Under the pieces are notes generated by a model. It saw nothing but the letters and a program-made list of their open reading frames with translations, was not told where the DNA came from and ran no database searches. This document shows positions 7,278-14,221 of a DNA stretch of 35,327 nucleotides, one piece after another. The translations under genes were made by a program, and so were the position numbers. Source of the DNA: Treponema sp. (GTDB lineage: Bacteria > Spirochaetota > Spirochaetia > Treponematales > Breznakiellaceae); assembly GCA_031283505.1 (NCBI GenBank), contig JAITBO010000173.1, positions 1 through 35,327 on the forward strand, given 5' to 3'. How positions within the stretch are numbered: position 1 is the stretch's first letter; every line of letters starts with the position of its first letter.

Positions 7278-8392
7278 TCCTCATAATATTTGAAAACCAC
7301 GACGTTAATGGCGTTCATCGCTTTTCTCGGAACCTTCAAGAATTTCGTATGCATTACCGTGTTGAATCCATTCCGGTTAAAGCGCAATACTTGGCCTAAC
7401 ACGGCGACTCCTGCGGAGTCGCCGTAATCAAATTCGATCTTTACCCGGCTGCCTGCGGCAATACCCGCGTTGGTTTTTATGGCACAGCCACCTATAGAAA
7501 TATCCTGAATCGTACCGGTAAAACGGCGGCGATCCACCGTCATCCTCACTTTTTTCTTCCGGCCTCGTCCGGTTTCTTCAATTTTTACCGGGCGGACATA
7601 ACAGGAAATCCCCCCCTGCTGCCGTTTAAACCTCCTCTGTACCAGATTCTTGGACCTGCTGGCCCGGATAAGCTCTAAAGCTGATCCTGATGAGGTAGAT
7701 GAAGTCCCGGCAACCAAGCCTTCAACGGCAAAGCCCTTGTTGGACTTGATAAAAAACGAAAGAATGATTCTTGCGCCCCTGGAAACCTTTATGGGAGTTC
7801 CCAGGGCGTTTGTGAGGCATTCAACTGTGATGGAATTTCCCCGGACGCCCAGGACCTTGACCGGATAGCTGTCTCCCCCTACGGCCAATACCGCAGCCAT
7901 ACCGGCGGCCAACTGGGGAGAGGGTCCGCCGGAAGCGGCGCTTTGGCCAAATTCAATAGCGTTCCGGGTAGAGAAAAGGTGGGCTATCTGTATCTGGGCT
8001 TCGGCCTCATTTTCGATTTGCCGCTTAAGGGTCCGGTATGCCCGCTTAAAGTGTTTGTCCACCAACACGGGATTGGATATTACCCGTTCAGGGTCGGTTA
8101 CCCCATCATTTCTAAAGACAAATCCCGGCATTTTGGTCTGATCCCGATTCAGCCCGTAGGAACGGGCCGCCCGGCGAAGGGCAAAAACGCTGAACCTGCG
8201 CACCGGAGCCGAATATCTTCCCGCACTTCCGCTTACGGGACCGGCAATACCGGCTGCACGCATGATAAGGCGGATGATTATAAAGATACCGACGGCCGAA
8301 CCAGCTACGATGAGGAAAAGAATAGCGCTTTCGGGATCATCTTCTTTAAAATAACCTTGCAAAAGAAACAATCTGGAAAGCCGAAGATTCAT
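7274..8392 (-). CDS. Membrane-anchored PilZ domain protein (cyclic-di-GMP receptor)
   Basis: PilZ domains bind cyclic-di-GMP. The 372-residue protein has one membrane segment (about residues 22-44), a cytoplasmic linker, a YcgR-like beta domain (about 165-245) and a C-terminal PilZ domain. Both ligand-binding motifs are present: RRFKR (253-257) and DISIGG (297-302, fitting D/NxSxxG). A basic insert with GRGRKKKVR lies between them. The layout resembles YcgR-type flagellar brake proteins plus an anchor. It lies 9 bases downstream of the unknown gene and in the fliD transcription unit. The start ATG 8392 has a strong AGGAGA. Confidence 0.9.
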   Translation of the reverse strand: MNLRLSRLFLLQGYFKEDDPESAILFLIVAGSAVGIFIIIRLIMRAAGIAGPVSGSAGRYSAPVRRFSVFALRRAARSYGLNRDQTKMPGFVFRNDGVTDPERVISNPVLVDKHFKRAYRTLKRQIENEAEAQIQIAHLFSTRNAIEFGQSAASGGPSPQLAAGMAAVLAVGGDSYPVKVLGVRGNSITVECLTNALGTPIKVSRGARIILSFFIKSNKGFAVEGLVAGTSSTSSGSALELIRASRSKNLVQRRFKRQQGGISCYVRPVKIEETGRGRKKKVRMTVDRRRFTGTIQDISIGGCAIKTNAGIAAGSRVKIEFDYGDSAGVAVLGQVLRFNRNGFNTVMHTKFLKVPRKAMNAINVVVFKYYED

Positions 8393-8401
8393 AACCTTCT
8401 C

Positions 8402-9253
8402 CTAAATCAAAGATGCAACAGACTGTTTAAGGGCGGCGTAAAAAGAACGGAGCCGGGGTGCCAGTTCATATTCCGCCAGATCTCCTACCAAAACAGCGTC
8501 TTTGCCCGAATACGCAGCCAAAAGCTCTTTTACTGCGGCGCCAAATTCTTCAAGAAAATGAGAAATGGGAACCGAATCAACGGTCTCTATGAACTTTCCC
8601 CGGGACTGGAAAACAAAGAAAAGCCTGAAAAGTTTTTCCGCGACGTTAGAAAAAAGGGATACCGTCTCGGCGGCCCGCCCGTCTTTTCCGGTCTGTATAT
8701 CTATGGGCAATTCTTCAAGCCTTTCGCTTACCGAGGAAACCAGGCTTTCCAAACGGGTGAATTCTTCTGCCGGATCCCCGATTTCCCGTATCCGCTCGTC
8801 AATGAGGGAGACAACAGGCTGGGGGAGCGGCCCGCCACCGGCCTCGCCGTTTTTGAAGAATTCGTCAAGCATACCACAGACATCGGGCAGTTCTTCGGAA
8901 AGGAAGCTTTCTGCGGCGCTGGCTTTCCAACCTTCCGCAACGGAAGATACGGTATGGGTGCAGGACCCGGGGGTGGTCAAAGCCGCAAGGTAACAGCGGG
9001 CTTCGGTCAGGGCTTCCAGCATGAGTTCCTGTTTGGTACAGACTTTGATGTCTATGGACCGTATCTCCGCCACTTCCCGTTCAAAGGCTGCGGGGATGGC
9101 GTCCCCGAAAACGGTCTTGCCGTCGATTTCAAGGCCCTTTACCCGGAATTCAGCATTCCCAAGCCAATTTTCTATCCCGGCAAGAACATCTCCCAGGGTC
9201 TGTTCCGATTCCAAGGTAATGTCCGCAGCTTCTCCGTTAATCCGTATATCCAT
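8402..9253 (-). CDS. Unknown protein between fliD and the PilZ gene, with a possible beta-grasp N-terminus
   Basis: A 283-residue soluble protein that I do not recognise as a named family. The first 70 residues (MDIRINGEAADITLESEQTL, then GDVL and a later LEIDGKTV) have the strand-turn-strand-helix-strand pattern of ubiquitin/ThiS-like beta-grasp folds. The rest is helical with low Cys content (3 Cys). It starts 29 bases after the fliD stop, with AGGAT upstream, and shares its operon with fliD, flaG and PilZ. A flagellar role is suggested only by location. Confidence 0.7.
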   Translation of the reverse strand: MDIRINGEAADITLESEQTLGDVLAGIENWLGNAEFRVKGLEIDGKTVFGDAIPAAFEREVAEIRSIDIKVCTKQELMLEALTEARCYLAALTTPGSCTHTVSSVAEGWKASAAESFLSEELPDVCGMLDEFFKNGEAGGGPLPQPVVSLIDERIREIGDPAEEFTRLESLVSSVSERLEELPIDIQTGKDGRAAETVSLFSNVAEKLFRLFFVFQSRGKFIETVDSVPISHFLEEFGAAVKELLAAYSGKDAVLVGDLAEYELAPRLRSFYAALKQSVASLI

Positions 9254-9282
9254 AAATTATCCTAAATCAACGCCCCAAATTG

Positions 9283-11313
9283 TTACCTGTTGTTGTTATC
9301 AGCCCGCTGGCTAAATTGATCGAGAGAAGTGGACATCCGCTCCATCCGGCTGTAAGCCCCTTCCATTTGGGCATACTGGTTCTTGAGGGTTGACTCCTTG
9401 GCGGCAAGCTGGCGATCCATGGTTTCTATACGCCGGTTGTCCTGAGCGATACGGGAATCAAGGGATCCCGTCTTCAGGGTGATGACCCCGCCGGTTTCCA
9501 CATAGGGTTTAGCAAGCATATCCATCATATACGCCACGCCGGAGTCAACGATAAGATCCCCATCGGTATCGTAACCGAAGAGCTGCTGAATGGCCGGCAG
9601 TTTGGTCTCCAGGGCCGCGTCCAGGGTCTTCTCGTCTATTTCCAGATAGCCCCGCAGACGGGAAGGGTCGTAACCCGTCGTGGCCCCGGCCTTGCGGACA
9701 TCGGTGCCTATCCCTATCTGGGGCAGCATGGTTAAATCCCGTTCCATGGAGGTCAAGTAGGAACCGGCAGCCACCCTTTGCAACCCCATCCTGAACTGGG
9801 CCAGTGTGGATTCTCCAGAAAAAACGCCCATCTTCTTCCGCATTTCTTCCTGTTCTTCCGGCGAAAGGTAGGAGAGTTCCCCGATAAGGCGGTCGTCATT
9901 CCGGGTTAATACGTTCATCTCCGCCATAAGGCGGTTGTAGTTCCCCACTAGGGCTATGATCGTCTCTTTGACAGATTCCCGGTCCGGAACCACCTCCAGT
10001 TTTACCGGCTTGTCCGACGGCACCTTCACGGTGAGGGTAACTCCCGGTACAAGATCGTCTATAGTATTGGAAGGTCTGGATATTTCTATGCCGTCCATGG
10101 AAATCACCGCGTCCCGGGCGGTAGAAACCGCGTTCCCGGGCCGTATACCCTCTTGGGCATCGGGATCAAAAACCCTGATGTTCCGTATGGAAACGTCCCT
10201 GTGAGTGTTCTGATTGTTGAAGTCTATAGACGCGATGGTTTTTCCCCCCGCCAGTTCCGGCAGGGAAAAACGGTAGGCCCGAAAGGTCTCCGAATCCTGC
10301 AAGGCAGGGACCTGAGCGGCGGAACCATCGGTGAATTTCAGGGTAACGATCCCCAGATCGTCTACCCGGGAGGGGAGGGGAGGGGGCGGCGTTTCTTCCG
10401 GGGCGGCGGCAATGGAATCGCCGCCGTTTTCAGTGTCCATATCTTCGGCTGTGGGATCCGGCCCGGACAGGGAAGCCTCCGAAGGAGGTTCGGGGGTGGG
10501 AAGGTTTTCTTCGGGAAGAATCTCCGTTACCGCCTCAAAGGTAAAAACAAGGTTTCCGTCCATCTGCAAAGCCGGGTCCAGGGGAATGGCCGCTTGTCCT
10601 CCGGCGTATATTTTCACCGTACCTTCCGACACTTCCGCCGACTGCCCGTCTGTTGCAACGGTTTCCGCAGTAACGGCGATGTCCCGGGGGGAATAGGCGG
10701 ACCCTTCAATCATCCCAACCGAGACGGCCAGGTTTTCCGCGTCTCCTGCGAAACCGAGCCGGTTTTCCGCGCCGGTCACCTTAGACTCGATGAGCAGGGA
10801 CTGGGCCCCCTTCTGAACCGTAATGACACCGGCCTGTATCTTGTCCCGGCCCCGCCGGTTCAGGGCTTCGGTAAATTCCCGAAGGGTTCCCCCCCGGAAA
10901 TTAAGGGACACCTCATCTTTTCCTACCGTAAAGGTATAATTGCCGGCATCTACCTTAAATCCGTCTTTCAGGGGCCGGGACAGAAACCTGTCCGCCTGAG
11001 CCGTCTGCTTGACGATGAAATTCCGTTCCTGTTCCACCGCTTCTCTGACGGCGGTTCCGGTAAGTGCCGATTCATCCCCGGAGGTGACGATCCGGTCGTT
11101 GAAGGGATTCTGAAAAGAGAAAAGGGATCGCGCGCTCTCCCTGAGGGTGGACATCCTCCTGCCCAGTTCCTGCCAGTATGTTTTTTGGAGTTGTAAATTT
11201 TCAACGTCTTTTTCAACCCGTTCCCGGGGGATCCTTTCCACCCGCATCAGGCCTTCGACAAGATTTTCAGTATTAAACCGGCTTTTTACTCCCGGTATAT
11301 AGACATCGGACAT
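9283..11313 (-). CDS. fliD: Flagellar filament cap / hook-associated protein 2 (FliD)
   Basis: FliD caps the growing filament and folds exported flagellin. The N-terminus (MSDVYIPGVKSRFNTENLVE) and coiled first 60 residues match the FliD N domain. The C-terminal coiled coil (LDSRIAQDNRRIETMDRQLA to MERMSTSLDQF) matches the C domain. At 676 residues it is much longer than enteric FliD (about 468). It contains a Pro/Glu/Ser-rich, low-complexity insert at about residues 266-316 in the surface domain. ATG 11313 has only a weak ribosome site (GGGGAAAGAG about 12 bases upstream), and flaG ends 29 bases before it. Confidence 0.93.
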   Translation of the reverse strand: MSDVYIPGVKSRFNTENLVEGLMRVERIPRERVEKDVENLQLQKTYWQELGRRMSTLRESARSLFSFQNPFNDRIVTSGDESALTGTAVREAVEQERNFIVKQTAQADRFLSRPLKDGFKVDAGNYTFTVGKDEVSLNFRGGTLREFTEALNRRGRDKIQAGVITVQKGAQSLLIESKVTGAENRLGFAGDAENLAVSVGMIEGSAYSPRDIAVTAETVATDGQSAEVSEGTVKIYAGGQAAIPLDPALQMDGNLVFTFEAVTEILPEENLPTPEPPSEASLSGPDPTAEDMDTENGGDSIAAAPEETPPPPLPSRVDDLGIVTLKFTDGSAAQVPALQDSETFRAYRFSLPELAGGKTIASIDFNNQNTHRDVSIRNIRVFDPDAQEGIRPGNAVSTARDAVISMDGIEISRPSNTIDDLVPGVTLTVKVPSDKPVKLEVVPDRESVKETIIALVGNYNRLMAEMNVLTRNDDRLIGELSYLSPEEQEEMRKKMGVFSGESTLAQFRMGLQRVAAGSYLTSMERDLTMLPQIGIGTDVRKAGATTGYDPSRLRGYLEIDEKTLDAALETKLPAIQQLFGYDTDGDLIVDSGVAYMMDMLAKPYVETGGVITLKTGSLDSRIAQDNRRIETMDRQLAAKESTLKNQYAQMEGAYSRMERMSTSLDQFSQRADNNNR

Positions 11314-11342
11314 CCCCGCTTACTCTTTCCCCAAGGCGCGGC

Positions 11343-11738
11343 CTAGACTTGTTCATCAAAAAGAAAACCAATAGCTTCCTTGACTCGACTGTGAAGCCGC
11401 TGAAGTTCTTCGGGTGGCAACACCTTAATCACCTTATCGGTTTCAGAATCAATTACCTTGACGATAACTTCATGGGACTCTTGATCAACGTGGAATCTGA
11501 GCTTTCGGTTAAAAATCAGACTAAGGCGTTCCAAATCTTTTACGGTGGAATGGATGCCCGCGGTACGGCGGGGCTCATTATCATTTCCCGGCAGGGATGT
11601 TGTAAATTTTTCGAGTACTGCGGCTTTTACTTCCGCCGTGCGGATCCGCGCCTGTAGCGCCAATCCCCTGTCTTGTGGGAGTTCCTGGGACGGGATCATG
11701 TTTACCCCATTTCCGGTAACAGCTACTTGGATACTCAT
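11343..11738 (-). CDS. flaG: FlaG family flagellar protein
   Basis: FlaG proteins are small and influence filament length. The C-terminal two thirds carries the family core: LIFNRKLRFHVDQESHEVIV, then KVIDSETDKVIKVLPPEELQ. The usual length is 110-140 residues. I start at ATG 11738 (131 residues) because GGGAGG lies 7 bases upstream. The open frame runs further upstream through a hairpin (11759-11782), which looks like leader RNA and not coding sequence. It is expected to be co-transcribed with fliD. Confidence 0.88.
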   Translation of the reverse strand: MSIQVAVTGNGVNMIPSQELPQDRGLALQARIRTAEVKAAVLEKFTTSLPGNDNEPRRTAGIHSTVKDLERLSLIFNRKLRFHVDQESHEVIVKVIDSETDKVIKVLPPEELQRLHSRVKEAIGFLFDEQV

Positions 11739-11758
11739 AGCGTACCTCCCTGTACGAA

Positions 11759-11782
11759 GTCCTGACATCCTTTGTCCAGGAC
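11759..11782 (-). promoter_or_regulatory. Candidate CsrA-binding hairpin in the flaG leader
   Basis: On the minus strand GTCCTG pairs with CAGGAC around a 12-base loop that contains AAGGATGT, the core of the CsrA consensus (ARGGAUGU). The hairpin ends about 20 bases before the flaG ATG, next to the GGGAGG ribosome site, which is itself a second GGA motif. The RNA pairing is visible in the sequence; binding by the CsrA encoded at 4493 is inference. Confidence 0.5.
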
Positions 11783-11799
11783 ATATAAATATATCTAAA

Positions 11800-11819
11800 T
11801 CCCGGTCCAAAAACCGGGA
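11800..11819 (-). terminator. Second hairpin downstream of flaB
   Basis: TCCCGGT (11800-11806) pairs with ACCGGGA (11813-11819) around a 6-base loop. Read leftwards it is followed by the A/T-rich TTTAGATATATTT. It could be a backup terminator behind 11831-11867, or part of the flaG promoter region (TATATT-like boxes follow immediately). Confidence 0.4.
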
Positions 11820-11830
11820 ACCGTCATTTC

Positions 11831-11867
11831 AAAAAAAGGACGGAGAAGGGCGCGAACTTCTCCATCC
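11831..11867 (-). terminator. Intrinsic terminator of the downstream flaB
   Basis: Read on the minus strand, GGATGGAGAAG (11867-11857) pairs with CTTCTCCGTCC (11848-11838) in an 11-bp stem with one G-U pair and an 8-base loop. It is followed directly by seven T residues (11837-11831). This is a textbook Rho-independent terminator 82 bases after the flaB stop. It implies that flaG-fliD needs its own promoter. Confidence 0.9.
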
Positions 11868-11949
11868 TGCGCCTCAAAAGACGACATCCGGAAGTCTCTT
11901 GATACGTTTTGAAAATCTTAGAAAACTTTCAGGTTTTTAAAACCTTAGG

Positions 11950-12789
11950 TTAACCGAGAAGCTGAAGCACCGATTGGGTCCGGGTATTAGCCTGGGCCAG
12001 CATCGCGTTTCCGGCCTGAGAAAGGATCTGCTCTTTGGTGTAGTTGACCATTTCCGAAGCCATGTCCGCATCCCGAATCCGGGATTCTGCGGCCTGAAGG
12101 TTTTCCGCAGCGATGGCGACGCCTTGAGAGGCCATTTCAAACCGGTTCTGGAAAGCGCCTAAATCGGCCCGCTGCTTGGAGATTTGCTGTAAAGCGGAAT
12201 CGATGGTACCGATTGCCACATTCGCAGACTCGGCGGTAGAGATGGAGATAGTTGCCTGTTCTCCTTCCAAACCAAGGGCTGCGGCGGTCATATTACCAAT
12301 AAAGACCTGTTCATTCTGATCTATATTGGCTCCCACCTGGAGCAGCATAGTCCTGGGACCGTCCTGGGCAAAGGCGCCGGTCAAAAGGTTCATACCGTTA
12401 AATTGAGCATGGCTCGCAATACGGTTGACTTCATCGACCAACTGGGAAACCTCAACCTGAATCTGCATCCGGTCCTCATCGGTGTAAATACCGTTGGCGG
12501 ACTGTACCGACAGCTCCCGTAGACGGTGCAGGATATCCTGGGTCTCCTGAAGATAACCCTCAGTAGTCTGGATAAAGGATACACCGTTTTGAATATTACG
12601 CTCAGCCTGATTCAGCCCCCGTATCTGGCTCCTCATTTTTTCGGAAACCGCGAGTCCGGAAGCATCATCACCTGCCCGGTTAATCCGCTGGCCGGAAGAA
12701 AGTCTTTCAATACTTTTTGCTACATCAGCCTGCGTCACTCCAAGGCTGCGATTGGCGTATAGGGCGCTCATATTGTGATTAATAATCAT
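11950..12789 (-). CDS. flaB: Flagellin FlaB (downstream copy)
   Basis: Core flagellin of the periplasmic filament. The 279-residue protein has the conserved N-terminal D0/D1 helices ([16 protein letters not shown], then [20 protein letters not shown]) and the C-terminal helix ending [12 protein letters not shown]. The variable outer domain is almost absent, as in spirochete FlaB proteins. There is no signal peptide, consistent with export through the flagellar channel. The start has an AAGGAGGG ribosome site. It is the second of two flaB genes in tandem. A CGGA-loop hairpin lies in its leader and a strong terminator follows. No promoter reading toward it was found in the 348 bases upstream. 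Confidence 0.96.
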   Translation of the reverse strand: MIINHNMSALYANRSLGVTQADVAKSIERLSSGQRINRAGDDASGLAVSEKMRSQIRGLNQAERNIQNGVSFIQTTEGYLQETQDILHRLRELSVQSANGIYTDEDRMQIQVEVSQLVDEVNRIASHAQFNGMNLLTGAFAQDGPRTMLLQVGANIDQNEQVFIGNMTAAALGLEGEQATISISTAESANVAIGTIDSALQQISKQRADLGAFQNRFEMASQGVAIAAENLQAAESRIRDADMASEMVNYTKEQILSQAGNAMLAQANTRTQSVLQLLG

Positions 12790-12813
12790 AATAACCCTCC
12801 TTGCGTTAGTTAC

Positions 12814-12833
12814 CCCGGCTATCCGTAGCCAGG
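12814..12833 (-). promoter_or_regulatory. Candidate CsrA-binding CGGA tetraloop hairpin, flaB leader
   Basis: In the minus-strand RNA, CCUGGCUA and UAGCCGGG form an 8-bp stem (one U-G pair) closing a CGGA tetraloop. A GGA displayed in a tight loop is the preferred CsrA target. It ends about 24 bases before the flaB ATG. The ribosome site AAGGAGGG supplies a second GGA, echoing the two-site arrangement known for B. subtilis hag. The structure is read directly; the regulatory role is inferred. Confidence 0.6.
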
Positions 12834-12898
12834 ATCGCCCCGTACGATCGGATTCTCCGGGAAGACGTTCGCGCCGTTCCTCCCAAAGCGTCCGTGAA

Positions 12899-12976
12899 CG
12901 GAACGAACCGGCTGTCAGGGGCGGCTTTGCACTTTTTAAAGCATTCCACCTGCCGTCCGATAACCGGTTCCTTCCG
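12899..12976 (+). promoter_or_regulatory. Sigma-28-like promoter inside an inverted repeat
   Basis: TAAA (12937-12940), a 15-base spacer and TCCGATAA (12956-12963) fit the flagellar sigma-28 consensus TAAA-N15-GCCGATAA with one mismatch. The -10 octamer is identical to that of the upstream flaB promoter. It points rightward, away from the downstream flaB and into the 3' end of the upstream flaB. It is flanked by arms 12899-12911 and 12964-12976, which are inverted copies matching at 12 of 13 positions. Confidence 0.5.
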
Positions 12977-13038
12977 CCGTACTCCGCGCCCGTGTTCCCT
13001 TGGACGCGCTAACACGAGGGTTTTTGTCAAAGATCGCT

Positions 13039-13112
13039 GTAAGGATCCTCCACGGTATACCTTGAAGGATCCTTACCTAAGGATCGTAGGTCTTAAAAAC
13101 CGCAGATCCTTA
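13039..13112. repeat. Two adjacent stem-loops built on AAGGATC half sites
   Basis: GTAAGGATCC (13039-13048) is an inverted copy of GGATCCTTAC (13067-13076). TAAGGATC (13078-13085) is an inverted copy of GATCCTTA (13105-13112). The decamer AAGGATCCTT (13065-13074) is itself a palindrome. They lie 26-99 bases past the stop of the upstream flaB. Neither is followed by a clear U run, so they may be weak terminators, stabilising 3' structures or processing sites between the flagellin cistrons. Confidence 0.5.
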
Positions 13113-13137
13113 TTCATTTACTTCTTAATATAATGCG

Positions 13138-13998
13138 TTATTGAAGAAGTTGCAAGACCGATGAGGTCCGCTGGTTAGCCTGGGCCAGCATAGCCGTCCC
13201 CGACTGAGACAGAATCTGGTCCCGCACATAGGCGACCATCTGGTTTGCCATGTCGGTATCCCTAATCCGGGATTCCGATGCCTGAAGGTTCTCGGCCCCG
13301 ATGTCAATACCGATAACCGCGTGTTCCATCCGGTTTTGATATGCCCCCAAGTCCGCCCGCTGTTTATTGATGATTTTGAGGGCCGTATCCAGGGTACCGA
13401 TGGCGCGGTTGGCATCTTCCGGACTTTCCAGGCTGAGGAAGCTGTCGTCCCCCGTATCCCGAATGCCCAGCCCTTTAGAGGTCATGGTCCCTATGAATAC
13501 CTGTTCCCGCTGGTCCATATTGGCCCCCACATGGAGCCACATGGAAGCGGTGATCTCGTTGTTTCCGCTTGCCCGGGCAAAGCGGCCGGTCAGCATATTC
13601 ATGCCGTTGAACTGGGCATGGCTGGCAATACGGTCGATTTCGTCTACCAACTGGGAAACTTCCACCTGGATGTACATACGGTCCTCGGCGGTATAGATAC
13701 CGTTGGCTGCCTGTACCGCCAGTTCACGGATACGTTGGATAATGTCCTGGGTTTCCTGGAGGTATCCTTCGCTGGTTTGGATGAAGGAAATACCGTTGGC
13801 CACATTGGCGGAAGCCTGGTTCAAGCCCCGTATCTGGCTCCTCATTTTTTCGGAAACCGCGAGACCGGAAGCGTCGTCCCCTGCCCGGTTTACTCGTAAA
13901 CCGGAGGAAAGTTTCTCCATGTCTTTGGTGAGGGTTTCCTGGGTAACCTTGAGGGACCTGTCGGCGAACATAGCGCTCAAGTTGTGGTTGATGATCAT
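13138..13998 (-). CDS. flaB: Flagellin FlaB (upstream copy)
   Basis: Core periplasmic-filament flagellin of 286 residues. The N-terminus ([20 protein letters not shown]), the [17 protein letters not shown] block and the C-terminal helix ending [11 protein letters not shown] are conserved with the neighbouring flaB. The middle (around residues 145-175, [19 protein letters not shown]) differs, so the two are paralogues, not a recent duplication. It has its own sigma-28 promoter (14117-14144), a leader of about 112 bases with a long hairpin, and a strong AAGGAGG 5 bases before ATG 13998. Confidence 0.96.
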   Translation of the reverse strand: MIINHNLSAMFADRSLKVTQETLTKDMEKLSSGLRVNRAGDDASGLAVSEKMRSQIRGLNQASANVANGISFIQTSEGYLQETQDIIQRIRELAVQAANGIYTAEDRMYIQVEVSQLVDEIDRIASHAQFNGMNMLTGRFARASGNNEITASMWLHVGANMDQREQVFIGTMTSKGLGIRDTGDDSFLSLESPEDANRAIGTLDTALKIINKQRADLGAYQNRMEHAVIGIDIGAENLQASESRIRDTDMANQMVAYVRDQILSQSGTAMLAQANQRTSSVLQLLQ

Positions 13999-14000
13999 AT

Positions 14001-14036
14001 CATCCTCCTTGATAATCTGATCCGGGGCGTCCTTGT
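14001..14036 (-). promoter_or_regulatory. Candidate CsrA sites in the upstream flaB leader
   Basis: Minus-strand ACAAGGACG (14036-14028) matches the CsrA core ACARGGAUG at 8 of 9 positions. AAGGAGGATG (14010-14001) is the ribosome site and holds two GGA motifs. Paired sites, one upstream and one on the Shine-Dalgarno, are how CsrA represses hag in B. subtilis. The motifs are visible; occupancy is inferred. Confidence 0.5.
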
Positions 14037-14048
14037 CCCGGTTTGGCC

Positions 14049-14103
14049 GTCTCTTTCCTCCCGCAAAACCCGCCGCGGATAAGGTTTCGCACCGGAAAGA
14101 GAC
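14049..14103 (-). promoter_or_regulatory. Long hairpin in the upstream flaB 5' leader
   Basis: Leader RNA GTCTCTTTCC (14103-14094) pairs perfectly with GGAAAGAGAC (14058-14049). Nested inside, GCGAAACC pairs with GGTTTTGC (one G-U). The result is a two-stage stem near the 5' end of the transcript, starting about 7 bases after the expected +1. This may protect the mRNA 5' end or present the adjacent GGGAGGA motif. Confidence 0.6.
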
Positions 14104-14116
14104 CTAACCATATAGA

Positions 14117-14144
14117 TTATCGGAGGAGATAACTATAAACTTTA
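14117..14144 (-). promoter_or_regulatory. Sigma-28 (FliA) promoter of flaB
   Basis: On the minus strand TAAAGTTT (14144-14137) is identical to the sigma-28 -35 consensus. TCCGATAA (14124-14117) matches 7 of 8 of the -10 GCCGATAA, with a 12-base spacer (consensus 11). Transcription should begin near 14110. Sigma-28 control of core flagellins is established in treponemes and many other bacteria. Confidence 0.8.
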
Positions 14145-14221
14145 GAGATTTTATGAAAAAAGAGAGGTGATCCACAAAGTATGATGCCCTCAAACAAAAG
14201 GTTCAGGTCTTCGCCCGTCAG

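Larger units (their letters stand above)
12790..13137. other. Intergenic region between the two flaB genes
   Basis: No gene supported. Going leftward from the upstream flaB it holds two tandem stem-loops (13112-13078 and 13076-13039), then a sigma-28-like promoter on the plus strand bracketed by an inverted repeat (12899-12976), then a GGA hairpin and ribosome site for the downstream flaB. A short frame at 12894-13133 on the plus strand has the composition of a chance translation of this structured DNA. Confidence 0.6.

Noticed and set aside
7943..9265. 440-residue plus-strand open frame
   Set aside because: Antisense to the PilZ and unknown genes; low-complexity Gly/Phe/Lys composition typical of a shadow frame.
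10153..11196. 347-residue plus-strand open frame
   Set aside because: Antisense to fliD; Gly/Arg-rich shadow translation with no recognisable domain.
11739..11810. Upstream start for FlaG (24 extra residues)
   Set aside because: The extension would run through a hairpin and lacks a ribosome site, while ATG 11738 has GGGAGG at 7 bases and fits the family length.
12790..13030. Sigma-70 promoter for the downstream flaB using minus-strand TTGACA near 13030
   Set aside because: No -10-like box occurs at 16-18 bases from it.
12894..13133. 79-residue plus-strand frame downstream of the sigma-28-like promoter region
   Set aside because: It starts upstream of the predicted +1, has no ribosome site, and translates structured DNA; an untranslated RNA is more plausible.
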